Positions 48,701 through 61,000 of a stretch of DNA of 64,000 nucleotides are shown one piece after another. Every line of letters starts with the position of its first letter. Within the stretch, counting starts at the first letter, position 1. Origin of the DNA: Phoronis australis (taxonomy: Eukaryota > Phoronida > Phoronidae); NCBI GenBank assembly GCA_002633005.1, contig NMRA01000406.1, positions 303,157-367,156 of the forward strand. Reading direction: 5' to 3'. The notes beneath the pieces were generated by a model that did not search any database, was not told the origin of the DNA, and worked only from the letters and a program-made list of their open reading frames with translations. The translations under genes and the position numbers were made by a program.

Positions 48701-51700
48701 GTGGGGTGGGGCTGTCAGTTATAATGGGGGTGAGATGTCGTGCATTTTTCAAATTTTCTGGTGTAGGTTTGGGTCGCTCACCATGTTTATGTGCATGCAG
48801 TCAGGTATTTCCAGGTGTATATGTTTTATTCCAAACAGGGGCTGATTACTTCAAAAGCACTCACTGAGTTTATGCTCGAGCCCACTGCTCTTCACTACTG
48901 AAAGTGCTTTATTAGTACGTATGTACTACTAAATCTACTAAATAAGCATTTGAGTTCACAAAATACATGGATAGTATACCGACTTGATAATACTCTGTGT
49001 ATTGCGACTACTGACATGATTTTAAAAAGGTACAAATCCAGATACCCCATCTAGCAGCCAATCATCTTGTTAGAACTTGGCCCTTATGAAGTACTAAATA
49101 TGGGTAATGTTTAAGAATCATCCAGTTAGTATAAACATGGACACACTTGTAGCCCTTTGCACGAGCATACGTTTTTATTTTGGCCATTATCGTCCCAGGC
49201 TTGACAGCCCAGTTACACCCCCACTGTGTCTTAAAAGATGACTGACCACCTCTCTGGGGGGCCTATGCTGTTTCAAACATTGTATTTTCTAACAATTAGT
49301 TACTTGACTCAGTAAAGTAATTAAATAACGTGTAAAGTCAGAAGGTGTGGCAGTGGTGAAAACATTTTCTTAAACTCGTTTTTGTTTGATCATATTACTT
49401 TACATAGCAAAAGAGCTGAAATCTCAATATTCATATTAAGTAAAGATTTTTTTGTTACAAAGTCCCAATTTCTTATATTTAATAGTCCCCATCCTGCTGT
49501 CATCCAGCCAGAACTTCTACATTCTCACTGACCCCCTCAGCCTGTATTGCCTGACGCTGAGATGGGCAACTTTCAGAGATGAGACGGGGGCATGGAGATG
49601 GGGAGATGAAGACAAAAACTATGGAAAGTTGGCATCAGATAGAACAGCTAGATCACTTTAAATATCTTAAAGTGTCTGTGCTATATCACTGACAATTTTC
49701 TTTCTAGGTTACATTCCGGGTAAAACTTTCAAATTTGGCAATACTTACAAAGAGGACTGTGACGTCTGCATAGACAAGTTCCTCTCGGCAAAAGAAAACA
49801 AGGAGGTACAGATACGAGATTTGCAGCACTCGTTAAAGACGCAAGCAAAACACCAGGCCATCACAGTGGAACCCAACATAAAGAATAAGATGGACAAGTT
49901 TCACAACAGTCACCCACAACCTCCCATATTGTTAGGTAAGCAGTACATGACTTGTTGTCTACACCTTGTAGGTCCTATTGAATGATTACTCCATTTTGCC
50001 TGACTGTACTATTGATTTTTGACGAGGTCTACCTCGTGTCATTGTCTTTTATAGATATTCGGGAAATGTGGTGCATACGGCACCAGTTTACACTTGACTA
50101 GGGTGGTGTTTGAGACACCATATAATGAAGTCTGGTGTAGAGAGAAACCAGTAGATGTTTGTGGCCATGTGATTACATGAGCAGCATTCAAGGTGATTGA
50201 GTAGAGTGGCTTATATGCTCTCTAAATTTTTACAGGTCTACCAAAAGACCTTTTTGTTCATGGAATGAACCAACATTGCAACTTATATTTTAGAGGACAG
50301 ACGGAAGTTCCTGGAGCCACCGATGCCTGGTTACCGTGGTTTCATCCCTAGGATCTACAGCACAGAGCAGGGACTAGGGTGTCGCTATAATCAGATGACC
50401 AAAAACGGGCTGGCCACGTTTAAGCAAGAAAATGACATGCATCACCATGTCAACCAGACTGCTGTCAGTGTGGACAGAGGTAGCATGATCCCCATGCCTA
50501 GCTACGCCCGTCGGCTGTACCCCCAGGGAGGCATGATACCCAAATACACGGGTTACATACCACGTGAGTCGTTTACTACGCATCACAAGTATGGTCATAC
50601 AGTATTTTTTCCCACGAATGTTGACAAATTTCATCTTAACTTTTTCTGTTTTTTAAGTTATGGCAGAAAACCAGTAGGAAAACCGACGAAAATTTTACTT
50701 GACCAAACTTCGTCAAGGGTAATGGTGCATCATTGTATTTGATATTTTCCTCCAAGCTTGAATTTACTCCCTCCCTTACTATCCAAAGGTCAGTTAACTT
50801 GAAAAAAGACTATTGATGAGTTAAGGCAAATCAGCCTTGTTAAAAATTGTGAAATCAATGTACTTTTTGCGCCAGTCAGCTTTTGAAACGTCGACTTTCA
50901 AGTTCGCACTTCGCAGAACCTTACCTCCCGGTAGCCGTTGCTTTGCCAACCTAGATAAGATTGCTGGTCAGGAAAAGGCTGTTATTTTTAGGCAATTCCG
51001 TCACCAGACAAAACTTACTAAGTTGTGACCAGAATAAACATCCCACGTCCTGTATGAGCATGGTAACTTAGCTTGTGGGGTATACTCTAATGCGCTAAAA
51101 TCTAGGCATCTGCCACACGTCTTAGTAAGGTTATGCAAACTTTTGTGAGGAACCTTGAATATGGTTGAGGTCCAAACAGCTTGAATAGTACTGACCAAGA
51201 TAAATAAAACTGACCATATAACTAACTTTTTGGCTCAACTGTCCCAGTAATCAGTATTCAAGCATGATGACTTCATTTAGTATTAACACAAAATCATCTT
51301 TACCATGTGAATGTCGAATAGTATGCCGATTTATGTAACCATTTCAGTAATCGGCTGTATAAAATCTTGTCCATCAGATTTCTGCTAAAAGGTTTAATGA
51401 ATTTTTAGAAACTGTGTGGCATCCTCCACCTTGTGGTCTCTTACTTTAATGTCTGAGAGTTGATTTTTAGAAGCCAATGTTTTAGTGACCTTCTGTCATT
51501 GTGTAAAGTCTCTTCTAAAGTGATTAGACTGAGATACAAATGCCGCCTTGGATCACGTGTCCACGTGTTATGATAATTTGAGAATGTATTTGGCAAAGTT
51601 CATTAGGCTTTTGAAAAAGTAAGGCAAGTGACACATGTTAAGTATATTTATTGGACAATTTAATTCTTGCGACCTCTAAGGCATAATTTCATCCAAATTA

Positions 51701-51835
51701 TTCTCTTCTTAATTTTCAGAGCGCCGTTTCCATTTTGGCAACACTTATGGTGACACGTCCAGGTCATTAGACATCTGTAACCACAATAAAGATTGCTATG
51801 GAGACCACGCCAATTCAACACGCTTGACCTATTGA
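39732..51835 (+). CDS. CIMIP2-family (FAM166/UPF0605) ciliary microtubule inner protein-like (6 coding exons, 301 aa)
   Basis: Exons: 39732-39817, 42209-42284, 43159-43288, 49708-49935, 50294-50563, 51720-51835 (TGA). Phases match at every GT/AG junction. The protein carries four copies of the family's short repeat: GYRGYIPQRKYRIGKTYG (29-46), GYTGYIPGKTFKFGNTYK (95-112), a degenerate PGYRGFIP (185-192), and KYTGYIPQRRFHFGNTYG (257-274). This spacing of G-Y-x-G-[YF]-[IVC]-P followed by F-G-x-T-[YF] is characteristic of the FAM166/CIMIP2 group, known to sit inside axonemal doublet microtubules. Three repeats are split by introns within or just after the GYxGYIP motif (exon junctions 1/2, 3/4 and 5/6), suggesting exon-wise duplication. 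Which vertebrate paralogue (A, B or C) it matches is not clear. The ATG opens the only frame joining exon 2. The function is inferred from the family. Confidence 0.88.
40021..40363. mobile_element. Inverted-repeat element family T, longer copy
   Basis: The left end GGACGTACCAGCTTCTGATT then GTCCGCAATACAC pairs with the right end GTGTATTGGCGACGATCAG then AAACTGAGGAC. Inner blocks around AGGTCTGA and TCAGACCTTTAA also pair. The terminal sequences match those at 36,772-36,860. It lies in CIMIP2 intron 1 and has no ORF. Confidence 0.7.
42345..42575 (+). repeat. Dispersed repeat family D, copy 2
   Basis: Same-orientation relative of 24,805-25,020, ending in the shared GCCATATTGTGTCCTAAAT. It lies in CIMIP2 intron 2, just after exon 2. 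Confidence 0.55.
46520..46945. repeat. Degenerate ~45 bp minisatellite in the CIMIP2 long intron
   Basis: About nine diverged units share the theme CCTGGGTATTAGTATGCAGT then AGTATACCACATGTAGTTCT. Copy number and boundaries are approximate. Confidence 0.7.
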
Positions 51836-54800
51836 AGGACAGCATGAATGCACTTGATCCCACCTTCTATAGAACAGTGGAGTGAAAGATGGTGGAAATT
51901 TGTGAAAGAACTATCAGTCTTTGTACAGAATAATACAGTTTATGCAATTTATAAAATAATTCTTTAGAAATTTAGCCTGAGCAATTTACTTTAATTGCTA
52001 TTGAAGTATATATTTGTTTACACCCGTTGTTGATTAAGTCATTGAATTTCACAACTCTGATTTTTATTGTAGGTTTAGATTAATTTGTTAAAATGTAGTT
52101 GTCTAACACTTGTTACAGTAATGCACTGATTCAATGTATTTTTAATAATTTTATTTAACCACCATTGTAAACTCACTAGATAGTATTATTTTCTTTTTAT
52201 TTTTAACTGCTGATAACTTTATTTTTTTACAACTGCTGCCTGAATATATATATATATTGATATTTCGAACACTATATAGTGAGGAGTTATGTCTTTACAA
52301 TGATTCTTGATAGTTATTCTCTAGAAGCATTTGTCTTGAATTGGATGATTTTAAGAATAAGATATCAAGTTCTCATAATTGAAATGGATCAAAAATTAAC
52401 TTTGATAAGGCATTTAGTTAAAGACATTAAACACTAGTTCATGAAAACTCCATCAAGTGGCATTCAGTTAGGCTATCTCTCTCTTTCCTGGTTCCCTGCT
52501 CTCTGCAGCAGAAGTGAGAATCTACCTCTGGTAATGTCTGAAAGAGCAAATTTATAAATTGTGGCTGCTCTATTTTCTTTCTGCTTAATTTCTAATGACT
52601 ATTCAGATTGTAATCACATTCACACTCGTACATTTTAGTACAAGTTTTTACTGCAAGGGGAATTCCCTCAGGCATATTGCCAACGATGGTTTCTATGATT
52701 ACCAAAAAAGGTTAGCCAAACTAGTTTGGTGTTTTCGAGACCATATGCCATTTCTAAGAGAGACCATTTTCGTCTGGATAGTGGACAAACAAGAGTCCAA
52801 TTGCAAAGGTCCTACTATGCCGAAGAAGGCCAAGTCGAAATATGCTCAGCAGAATTGTATGTGAACTTGTTACCAGAGGTAGATATTAGTTGGAGTTTCC
52901 TATCTGGCTGCCACATTGTTTGAGCTGCATAAATAGCCGGAGCCCAGTCCAAGAACATTATTCATTTATCCCATACAAATGTTGCTATACACAAAGAGGA
53001 ATTAAGTGTCTTAAACTAAACTGTGATGTGCTACGCAACTAATAAACACAAATTAAGGTACAGATTTCTTTCTTTGTGAATTTGAATTATTCAGAGTGAG
53101 TCAGTCCAAACCCAAGTGTTGTGTAACCCTGAGGATGGGCTGTCCAACTGATGAAATTGTTGTTATTGACCTTCCTGTACAAAACAATAAATTAAATGTA
53201 AAATATACCTGCATTATTGTTTTGATTCCTGCGTGGAAAAATTGTTCGCAAAATGCAAGCGACTATAAACCGTTTTTCTGAGCTGGGTTGATTATTTACT
53301 GACAGTAACTCCCAACAGTATTCTGACAAAATACTATCATGACGGGTTATGACTGGTCATTCTATTGACCCTGACGGTGCTTGTACTCAGCCATCACGAA
53401 GGGCCATTCTCACTACCCTGATGGTGAATATCACATTTACTCGGCAGTCACAACGAAGAATGTTCTTTTCGCTCAACAATCCTGTTGTTAAACACTGGGT
53501 TGTTTTGCTGTATTTTGTTGTGTACAGTAGGTAAATTGTTAGACAAGAAGCTACAATAACTATAACATGAAAAGCATAATGGTGTGAGAACGGCTGCAGG
53601 TTTTCATAAGTTTTGTTGTCAAAGTTACGATGTAAGATAAGCATACTCCTGGAAACACACATAGATTGTGATTTGATGTTACAATCAATGCTTAAATGGA
53701 TACCGCACCCAACAATGGTCTATTGACACATTAAAAACGACTTTCCCCACCTTGTTCTCTGAAATAAAATAATATGCTGTAACCTCCCAACAAACCCCAA
53801 AAGGTAATTGCAAGATTTCTTCTTACAATATGTACTAAATGGGCAAGCCATACCTACACTTTAGGCGAGTTACACAACTGTATGGAAAGACCACCCAACA
53901 AGAAACATAATATCCAATCTGTGGCATAGAGAGTACGAGTTATTAGGTTAAATCCTGTTTCTATCATTCAAGTGAGACGCCAATGACGCATTAGCAGGTG
54001 ACAACGAGGATTGGTTGAAATCACAAAAACGCCGTTTAGTATCGTTTTAACTGTAGTCAATGTTGCTGTGCTTGTGTAGAGTTCACAATTCATTGTATTT
54101 TCATTGGTTACTAAGTGTATCACTTCTCCAAAAACATATTTGGTTTTAAAGTCTAATTTCAGCAGATTTTTTTTTATTTTATATGTATTGGGTTAACCAG
54201 ATAGTCCTAGCAAAGCCTTTTAGTAAAATAAGAAAACACGAGTTCAATCGCAGAAATGTAATCCCATAAAATAAGTGAAGCTGCCTTTTAGTGCCATGTT
54301 GTGTCACCGCGAGATCCCAGCACAAACGACAAAAGGCCGACAACAGCTGTATTGAATAGGAGTCTGAACAGAATACCATTGCGTGTGGGTTGTATTTGCA
54401 GCTGTTTCAATTAAAAGATGATTTTAGCGGTGACGTAGACAAAAGCAAGCCAATACGCCTAACAGTTTGTTACATTTGGCAATTTATGGCACTAGTGGGC
54501 TCAGAGTGATACTCTGAATATACTGTAGGATCCAAATTTACAGGTGTTACCGTTCAAGATAGGCCTTAAAAACATTTAGATGGCTAATTGCGTAAGACAG
54601 GAAACCATTGTTACCAAATTATAAAATAGATTTTATTACATTTAATACTTCATTCATGAACATCATGATTACAGTAATTACTCAATCTATACTTATAGTA
54701 AGCAAGCAATCTACGAGTTCGATGTGAACATGGCCTTGCTATAGAGATGTACTGGTCTAATGATGATGAGAAAATGTAATGAAACATTTAAAGCAGACAA

Positions 54801-55093
54801 TACAGTGATAATCAGATATACCGTACCCACATTTTGAGAACCAGTTTGATGCTGGTCACTACATGGAAAAAACTGATTCTCAACATGCGGGCATCTTATA
54901 TCAGAACATTACCAACAACACAATTTGGGGACATATGGTCTTTAGTGCCGACATAGAGATAAAGTTTTAATGGTCCAACAGCATGATATCGATTCTTTCA
55001 AAAGCTCATTGGGACATTTGCAGAAGGGTTCAACTAACCAAGGCCAAGTCATAATCCTTGTATGGTCACTCTCCTGTCATGATCTGTGCATGG
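51836..55093. other. Convergent intergenic region between CIMIP2 and ACTR8
   Basis: No convincing exon was seen. It holds the CIMIP2 3' UTR (possible signals ATTAAA at 52,426-52,431 or AATAAA at 53,041-53,046), the ACTR8 3' UTR (minus-strand AATAAA at 54,632-54,637), and a hairpin element at 54,821-54,905. ORFs at 52,595-52,923 were examined and not accepted. Confidence 0.55.
54821..54905. mobile_element. Hairpin element family H, copy in the ACTR8 3' region
   Basis: The left arm CCCACATTTTGAGAACCAGTTT, a GATGCTGGTCACTACATGG loop, and the right arm AAACTGATTCTCAACATGCG then GGCATCTTATATC match the family seen at 22,438-22,550. It lies about 190 bp beyond the ACTR8 stop codon and probably falls in its 3' UTR. 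Confidence 0.7.
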
Positions 55094-58000
55094 TCACCAC
55101 AGGAATGATGACCTTTCCCTCAGTATTCTCATACCCAGTCGCCGCCACTCTCCTGGCTTGATCCATAGTTCCTGTGTTGTATCCAAGCAGCTCAATACTG
55201 AGGCACCTTTCCAACTCACTAATGTGGGCTCTAAATCCTGCAGTAAAATACAAACACTGAAGAATATTGACAAATAAGTGTATAATGTATTGCAGAAAGG
55301 AAAATTACTGTAACTTATGTCAAACAGGAATACTGTTTGGTGGTGTCCATAGGCTGTTGCCCATTAACACACGGTGTTTAAACTGTCCTGAAAGGCATCA
55401 TCTGACATTACAATAATTTGAAGTGACCAACCAACTGGTGTCTAACTACGTGCAGCAGCCACAAATTCTGGGCAAAAGTGAGCCGTTTTCAGGATTAATC
55501 CTGAACTAGACCATCTCAATGCCAGACTACCTTAGGTCTTGTGAACACATCCATAGATTCAAGCTGGATTCTGTATTGACCAGGCATTTGTGTACAGATC
55601 TTGTACTGAAGCCAACCCTGAACACCGTGGAAGGTGAGACCTCCTCCAACCACCAGCAGTGTACTGTACAAGCGCTTCTTCAACTCATCATTGTCTGAAG
55701 ACAAAATATACAAGTCACACATTCTCTGAAGACAGAATACACTTCTAGGTATAACCCTGTGTGCATGTCTAGATATATCCCTGTATACATGTCCAGATAT
55801 ATTCCTGTATACATGTACCCCTGTATACACGTCTAGGTATACCCTTCTATACACTAATAGACAACAGGACAACATCCAGGCATCACTCAGGGGCTGGGCT
55901 CAATGAAAAGTGCTTAACATCAGCCATCAAGTGGGATTTGTGAAGACAGAATACAAATATGTATAGGCGTGGGAAGCAGAGGGGCAAGGTAAGCATGCAA
56001 TCATTACGGAGTGGAGATAAGTATCGCCTTCCCCCATAGCCTAAGGTCTTACAGTAGTCACTTAATCAAAGACTTTGACCATCAGATCTTGTTTTAAATT
56101 TAAATTAAAAAGGTTTAAAGATTTTTGGGGAAGTTTTGGATGTTGTGAAACACATTAATGAAATAGTCATGAAAGATTACTATGATAATTCTCCACCTCA
56201 TGACATTTCGCACACCAAAAGTATTTCGAAAAATGTTTTGTCCCTCACTTCTTTCGCACAAGGTTAGTTGGTGGGAATTTCTTGTCTCACCTAATTCACA
56301 ATCAGTTCTGCACTTTGGAAAATGACAACGCAAAGCCTTGGCATAATACTTGTAATACACACCATTGTATTAATAAGGTTTGATCATTGTATAATCACCA
56401 CTTAACTCATCCACATGGGATATCTTGTGCTACTGTTTACATGTGGTGCAGGCAGTGACCTGGCTGCGTGTCATGTCACTCAAGAGACGTATGCTCAAAA
56501 AAGTGTTTCACCAAGGATGGAATAAAGTATTTCTTGTTGGAAGAGGATAAAATATTACTGTTGATTGGATCACATCAGCAACCCGTAAGCTCATTTTGTT
56601 AAATTCACAAACACAAGTCAAGCAGTTGACGTTACTACTTATTTAATTCCACACTCTTGTGAAATACAAAGTCTGTGTATTCCGTTTATTTAGCACACCG
56701 CGATTATCAGGAAAAATAAATTCATTTTTCACAAAATAAATGGAGAATTACTAATCCACTCACCTCCACTTTGTGATATACTGTACAAGACGGCCTGGTC
56801 GAGGCCCAGCAGCGATCCATCTAGACTTGAGTCCTCTGTCTCCGCTGGCTGAGTTCGGTCCAAACTGACGTCCACAGCATCATTAGAGTCTTCATCGACA
56901 AGTATTTGTGATTGACTGTTTGTGTCGTCGACTATATCCTGGCTCTGATTGGCCGACTCGGCATTTTCCTTCTTTTTGGCAGCGTTTAATCTCGCTGACT
57001 AAAGGATAAAAGTATAGACATTAAAGAACACCTGATAGCATTTGATCATTTAAAGGTGAGCTACAAGGAAACAAATGGCAAAAGTTGAATGTGTACTTTG
57101 TCAATTTGATCTAATGCAATATTACTAGCACCATAAGATATGCCAATAAACGTATGAAGATACCTCAAAATAATGTCATTCAAAGTGGCACAATATGGTT
57201 TAATGCATGTTAGACACACCTTTTGAAGGTAGTAATAATTATAGACAACATGTCTTGCTGCATGAGATGTGACAATAAAAAACTGTTGAAAGAAAAAAAA
57301 TTACTACACGGGCCAGGTACAATACAGGATGAATTCTGGAATAAGTATACTGGTTCAGAAGATCTGTCAAAAGATGTTCAAACACAAGACACCTTGACAA
57401 TTTAGAATTGCCAACAGAAGACATTTTGCTTATCAGATCCATCCGGAAATTTCTTGTGTAAAGAACATGTGGCACTGTATAGTTAACAACTGGATTACAG
57501 TAAATACGCAATATTAACTGCAGAATAAAATTATAACTGGAAGCAAAAACATAACTTGAGATTAAAACCTGGTGAAATTCAAAGATAAATTGAAGACTTA
57601 TTAATGTACCTGTTCCTGTTTACTCTGTGTCTGGGCCAAGTAGCTGGAGTCCCAGGGGTCATCAGGGTCAAAGGGCGCCGACCTCTGCAGCATGGTTAGG
57701 TTGTCACCACCAAGACCCAACAGATCAGGATGGAAGACGGCCAGTGGAGCAAGCAGTCTCTCATCTCCAAACTGAACCGCATAGTTGACAATCTTTTTCT
57801 CGGGATGTTTGACTTGGACAACTTGTTGATCAACACCAAACAAATCCTAAAAGTACAAACATTTATGAAGTCTTTATAGATGTGTTATCTATTACTAAGT
57901 GTAAACTGGACTTAACTTATCTTTCTTCGATAATTCAAAAGAATGTCCATCTAATTTGACTACAAAATAGGCAATCAACAGCCAGCAAAGATATTTCAAT

Positions 58001-61000
58001 ACAACAAGGCAGCTTAGGGAATACTTTTATTTAACACATACAGTTAGTTTAAAATTCTTAAATTTCAAAAACTTGACATTTTTCGCAATTTGTTCCATTG
58101 TATGTAGTTTCATCTTTAATTTAAATTATAGCAATTGAGAAATAAATCTATTTTCCATGTGCTGTTATAAGCCTTTTCCCCCAAACACTTTTTATTTGCA
58201 ATGCCATGGCGACCAGTCAACAGATGATTGGCAGGTAAGCATCATATCTTGAACTGCGCCAAAACGTGAGATAGACCGCTTCGCTAGCTCGCTGGTGTGT
58301 TTATCATCAGTTTGTAGCACATACAGGAACTCAAGTTTGGTTTACGAATGCACTTGAAGCAGCTAAATATTAAGAAAAATAATAAATTTTAAAGTAAAAA
58401 ATAGCATGCTGATGACATACCGCCAAGTCTACAGCCAAGTCTTCACGAATGCCCAACTCAGAGCAGGATTCAGGCACAAAATCACACAAGAGCAACGCAG
58501 AGCGTTGAAATGCGCCCACAATTGCACCACATACGGTATCCTTCTAGGGTTGTTTATTGGTACCATAAAGTGGCCAGTAGAGGGCATATATGTAGTATGT
58601 TGTACTTTGCAAAATGGAAAGGCATGGTCATTGTCTCCTCAATAGGCAAGGGGCAAAATGTGAGTGATCTTCATAATACAAGCACATCCTATACATCAGT
58701 TGCTTAAAGCACCACAGAAACATAGAATTAAAAACAAATTTACCAACATACGAGATTAGCACAGCATTAGAATGCCAGAAACAAATTTCTACTTGGAACT
58801 TTTCNNNNNNNNNNNNNNNNNNNNNNNNNNNNNNNNNNNNNNNNNNNNNNNNNNNNNNNNNNNNNNNNNNNNNNNNNNNNNNNNNNNNNNNNNNNNNNNN
58901 NNNNNNNNNNNNNNNNNNNNNNNNNNNNNNNNNNNNNNNNNNNNNNNNNNNNNNNNNNNNNNNNNNNNNNNNNNNNNNNNNNNNNNNNNNNNNNNNNNNN
59001 NNNNNNNNNNNNNNNNNNNNNNNNNNNNNNNNNNNNNNNNNNNNNNNNNNNNNNNNNNNNNNNNNNNNNNNNNNNNNNNNNNNNNNNNNNNNNNNNNNNN
59101 NNNNNNNNNNNNNNNNNNNNNNNNNNNNNNNNNNNNNNNNNNNNNNNNNNNNNNNNNNNNNNNNNNNNNNNNNNNNNNNNNNNNNNNNNNNNNNNNNNNN
59201 NNNNNNNNNNNNNNNNNNNNNNNNNNNNNNNNNNNNNNNNNNNNNNNNNNNNNNNNNNNNNNNNNNNNNNNNNNNNNNNNNNNNNNNNNNNNNNNNNNNN
59301 NNNNNNNNNNNNNNNNNNNNNNNNNNNNNNNNNNNNNNNNNNNNNNNNNNNNNNNNNNNNNNNNNNNNNNNNNNNNNNNNNNNNNNNNNNNNNNNNNNNN
59401 NNNNNNNNNNNNNACTAAAAATGGCCACTAGGTGGCGCAAACTATGTCGAATCCATCTGAAAACGGCAGGATAGCGTCATCTCACTAATAGGTGCCTACA
59501 TACCATATTTCATGAAAATCCGTTCAGGACTTTTGAAGATACAAAGGTAAGCGTAAAAAACTAAAATTGCCACTAGGGGGCACACCGGTAGACGGATCCG
59601 TCCGAAAGTTCGCACATGCCGTCCCATTCATGAATGGACCATATGTGCCAAATTTCATGAACATATGTCAAAGGGTTTTGGAGATAGAGCAGCAGACGCC
59701 GGACACCGGACGAACGCCGCCCGTACGGACGGACGGATGGAGATGACGGCATAATGCGTCCACATATAAATATGTGGGCGCATAAAAATGAATCCGTCAA
59801 GTGTTGTTCTTTCACATTAATTCAAAATTTCCTTTTTTAGACCTTACATGAAAAAGTACTTAGGTCACCTGATCCATGTGGCAGTAGGAGTTGACAAGTT
59901 CTTGTAATAAGAACACATCCATCTGATTGGCTAGGTCACACTCCTTATATGGAAACGACCCTTTAACAAGCAGCCAGTGGAAGCAGCTGATGATGTCATT
60001 TCCTCCATAGTTCAAGCAAACACTGTTCAAAGAAAAGATAAAACAAAACTTGATAAATTACATCATTCCTATGTTGGTCTTTTGATCCATAGAAGAACAT
60101 AGCAACATATCATTCAGTAAAACAGTCTGCTGCATCAGTCTCGAGTTTTCTTAACCAGGAAACTTTAGTTTACATCAAAAATATTTCTTGTGAAAATGGT
60201 CCTCTCTCAAAGAAAATGACGGTCATGTAAAATCATTTGGGTGCTCAAAAGGTTCAACTAAGCTCAGTTATGACTAGTATCTGAATTAACAGCAAAACCA
60301 AGCAGTAAACCGAGAAAGGATAGACAGTATTTTACAAAGTGCAATTTCATGCAATTTCAAACCTATTAGTGTCTCCCACATACCGACTTTCTTTAATCGA
60401 GATTCCATCCTCTACACAAGATATGCTGGTCTTTTCAGCACCAATGTCAATAACACATGCACCCGATATTCCTGCTCCAAACGTAGCGCACACAGACTCC
60501 TGAAAGAAGACACATGGATGGGTAATTAAAAATCAGTTATAGAGATAAATGTTCACAAGATGAAGTCCTGTGAAGCTGGGTCTTGTTCAGCAATTGACTA
60601 CAGTGTCATACTACTTTATGACAAAAGGAAATCACTCACAAGATATTGAAAATATATCAAGTTACAAATGGCTTGAGCAAATGGCTTGTTGGAGAGAACA
60701 AAACAGCAACATGCAAATAATATAACAACAAACAGTTACTGCAAATAACCTGATGTTAAATGTTTCTGAAAAATATCATAACCTGTGGCCATATTCTCAG
60801 ATTTCCTTAAGTTAAGATTTTTCTGAATTTGTGACATTGTTCTTTACATCTTTTGACAATTTCCTTTTTAATATTAAGCCTTTACCAATCTTAAGAAAAA
60901 ATTTAAAATATCCTTGTGTCTCAAAATTTTCCTTATCTAGTTAAGATTTTCTTCACCTTTTCCCCTAACTGTAAGAAGGCTCGACATCTCCTTACATATT

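Noticed and set aside
49452-49661. ORF just before CIMIP2 exon 4 as an alternative exon
   Set aside because: There is no matching acceptor and phase to join it, and it shows no similarity to the family repeat.
52595-52923. Two overlapping plus-strand ORFs after the CIMIP2 gene
   Set aside because: They look moderately protein-like but match no family I recognise, and have no evident partner exons. This is not enough to call a gene.
58406-58707. Plus-strand ORFs inside an ACTR8 intron
   Set aside because: Amino-acid composition is plausible for a short stretch, but there is no domain or start context. More likely part of a repeat.
58628-59440. ORFs of 219 and 270 codons
   Set aside because: They consist almost entirely of the N gap.
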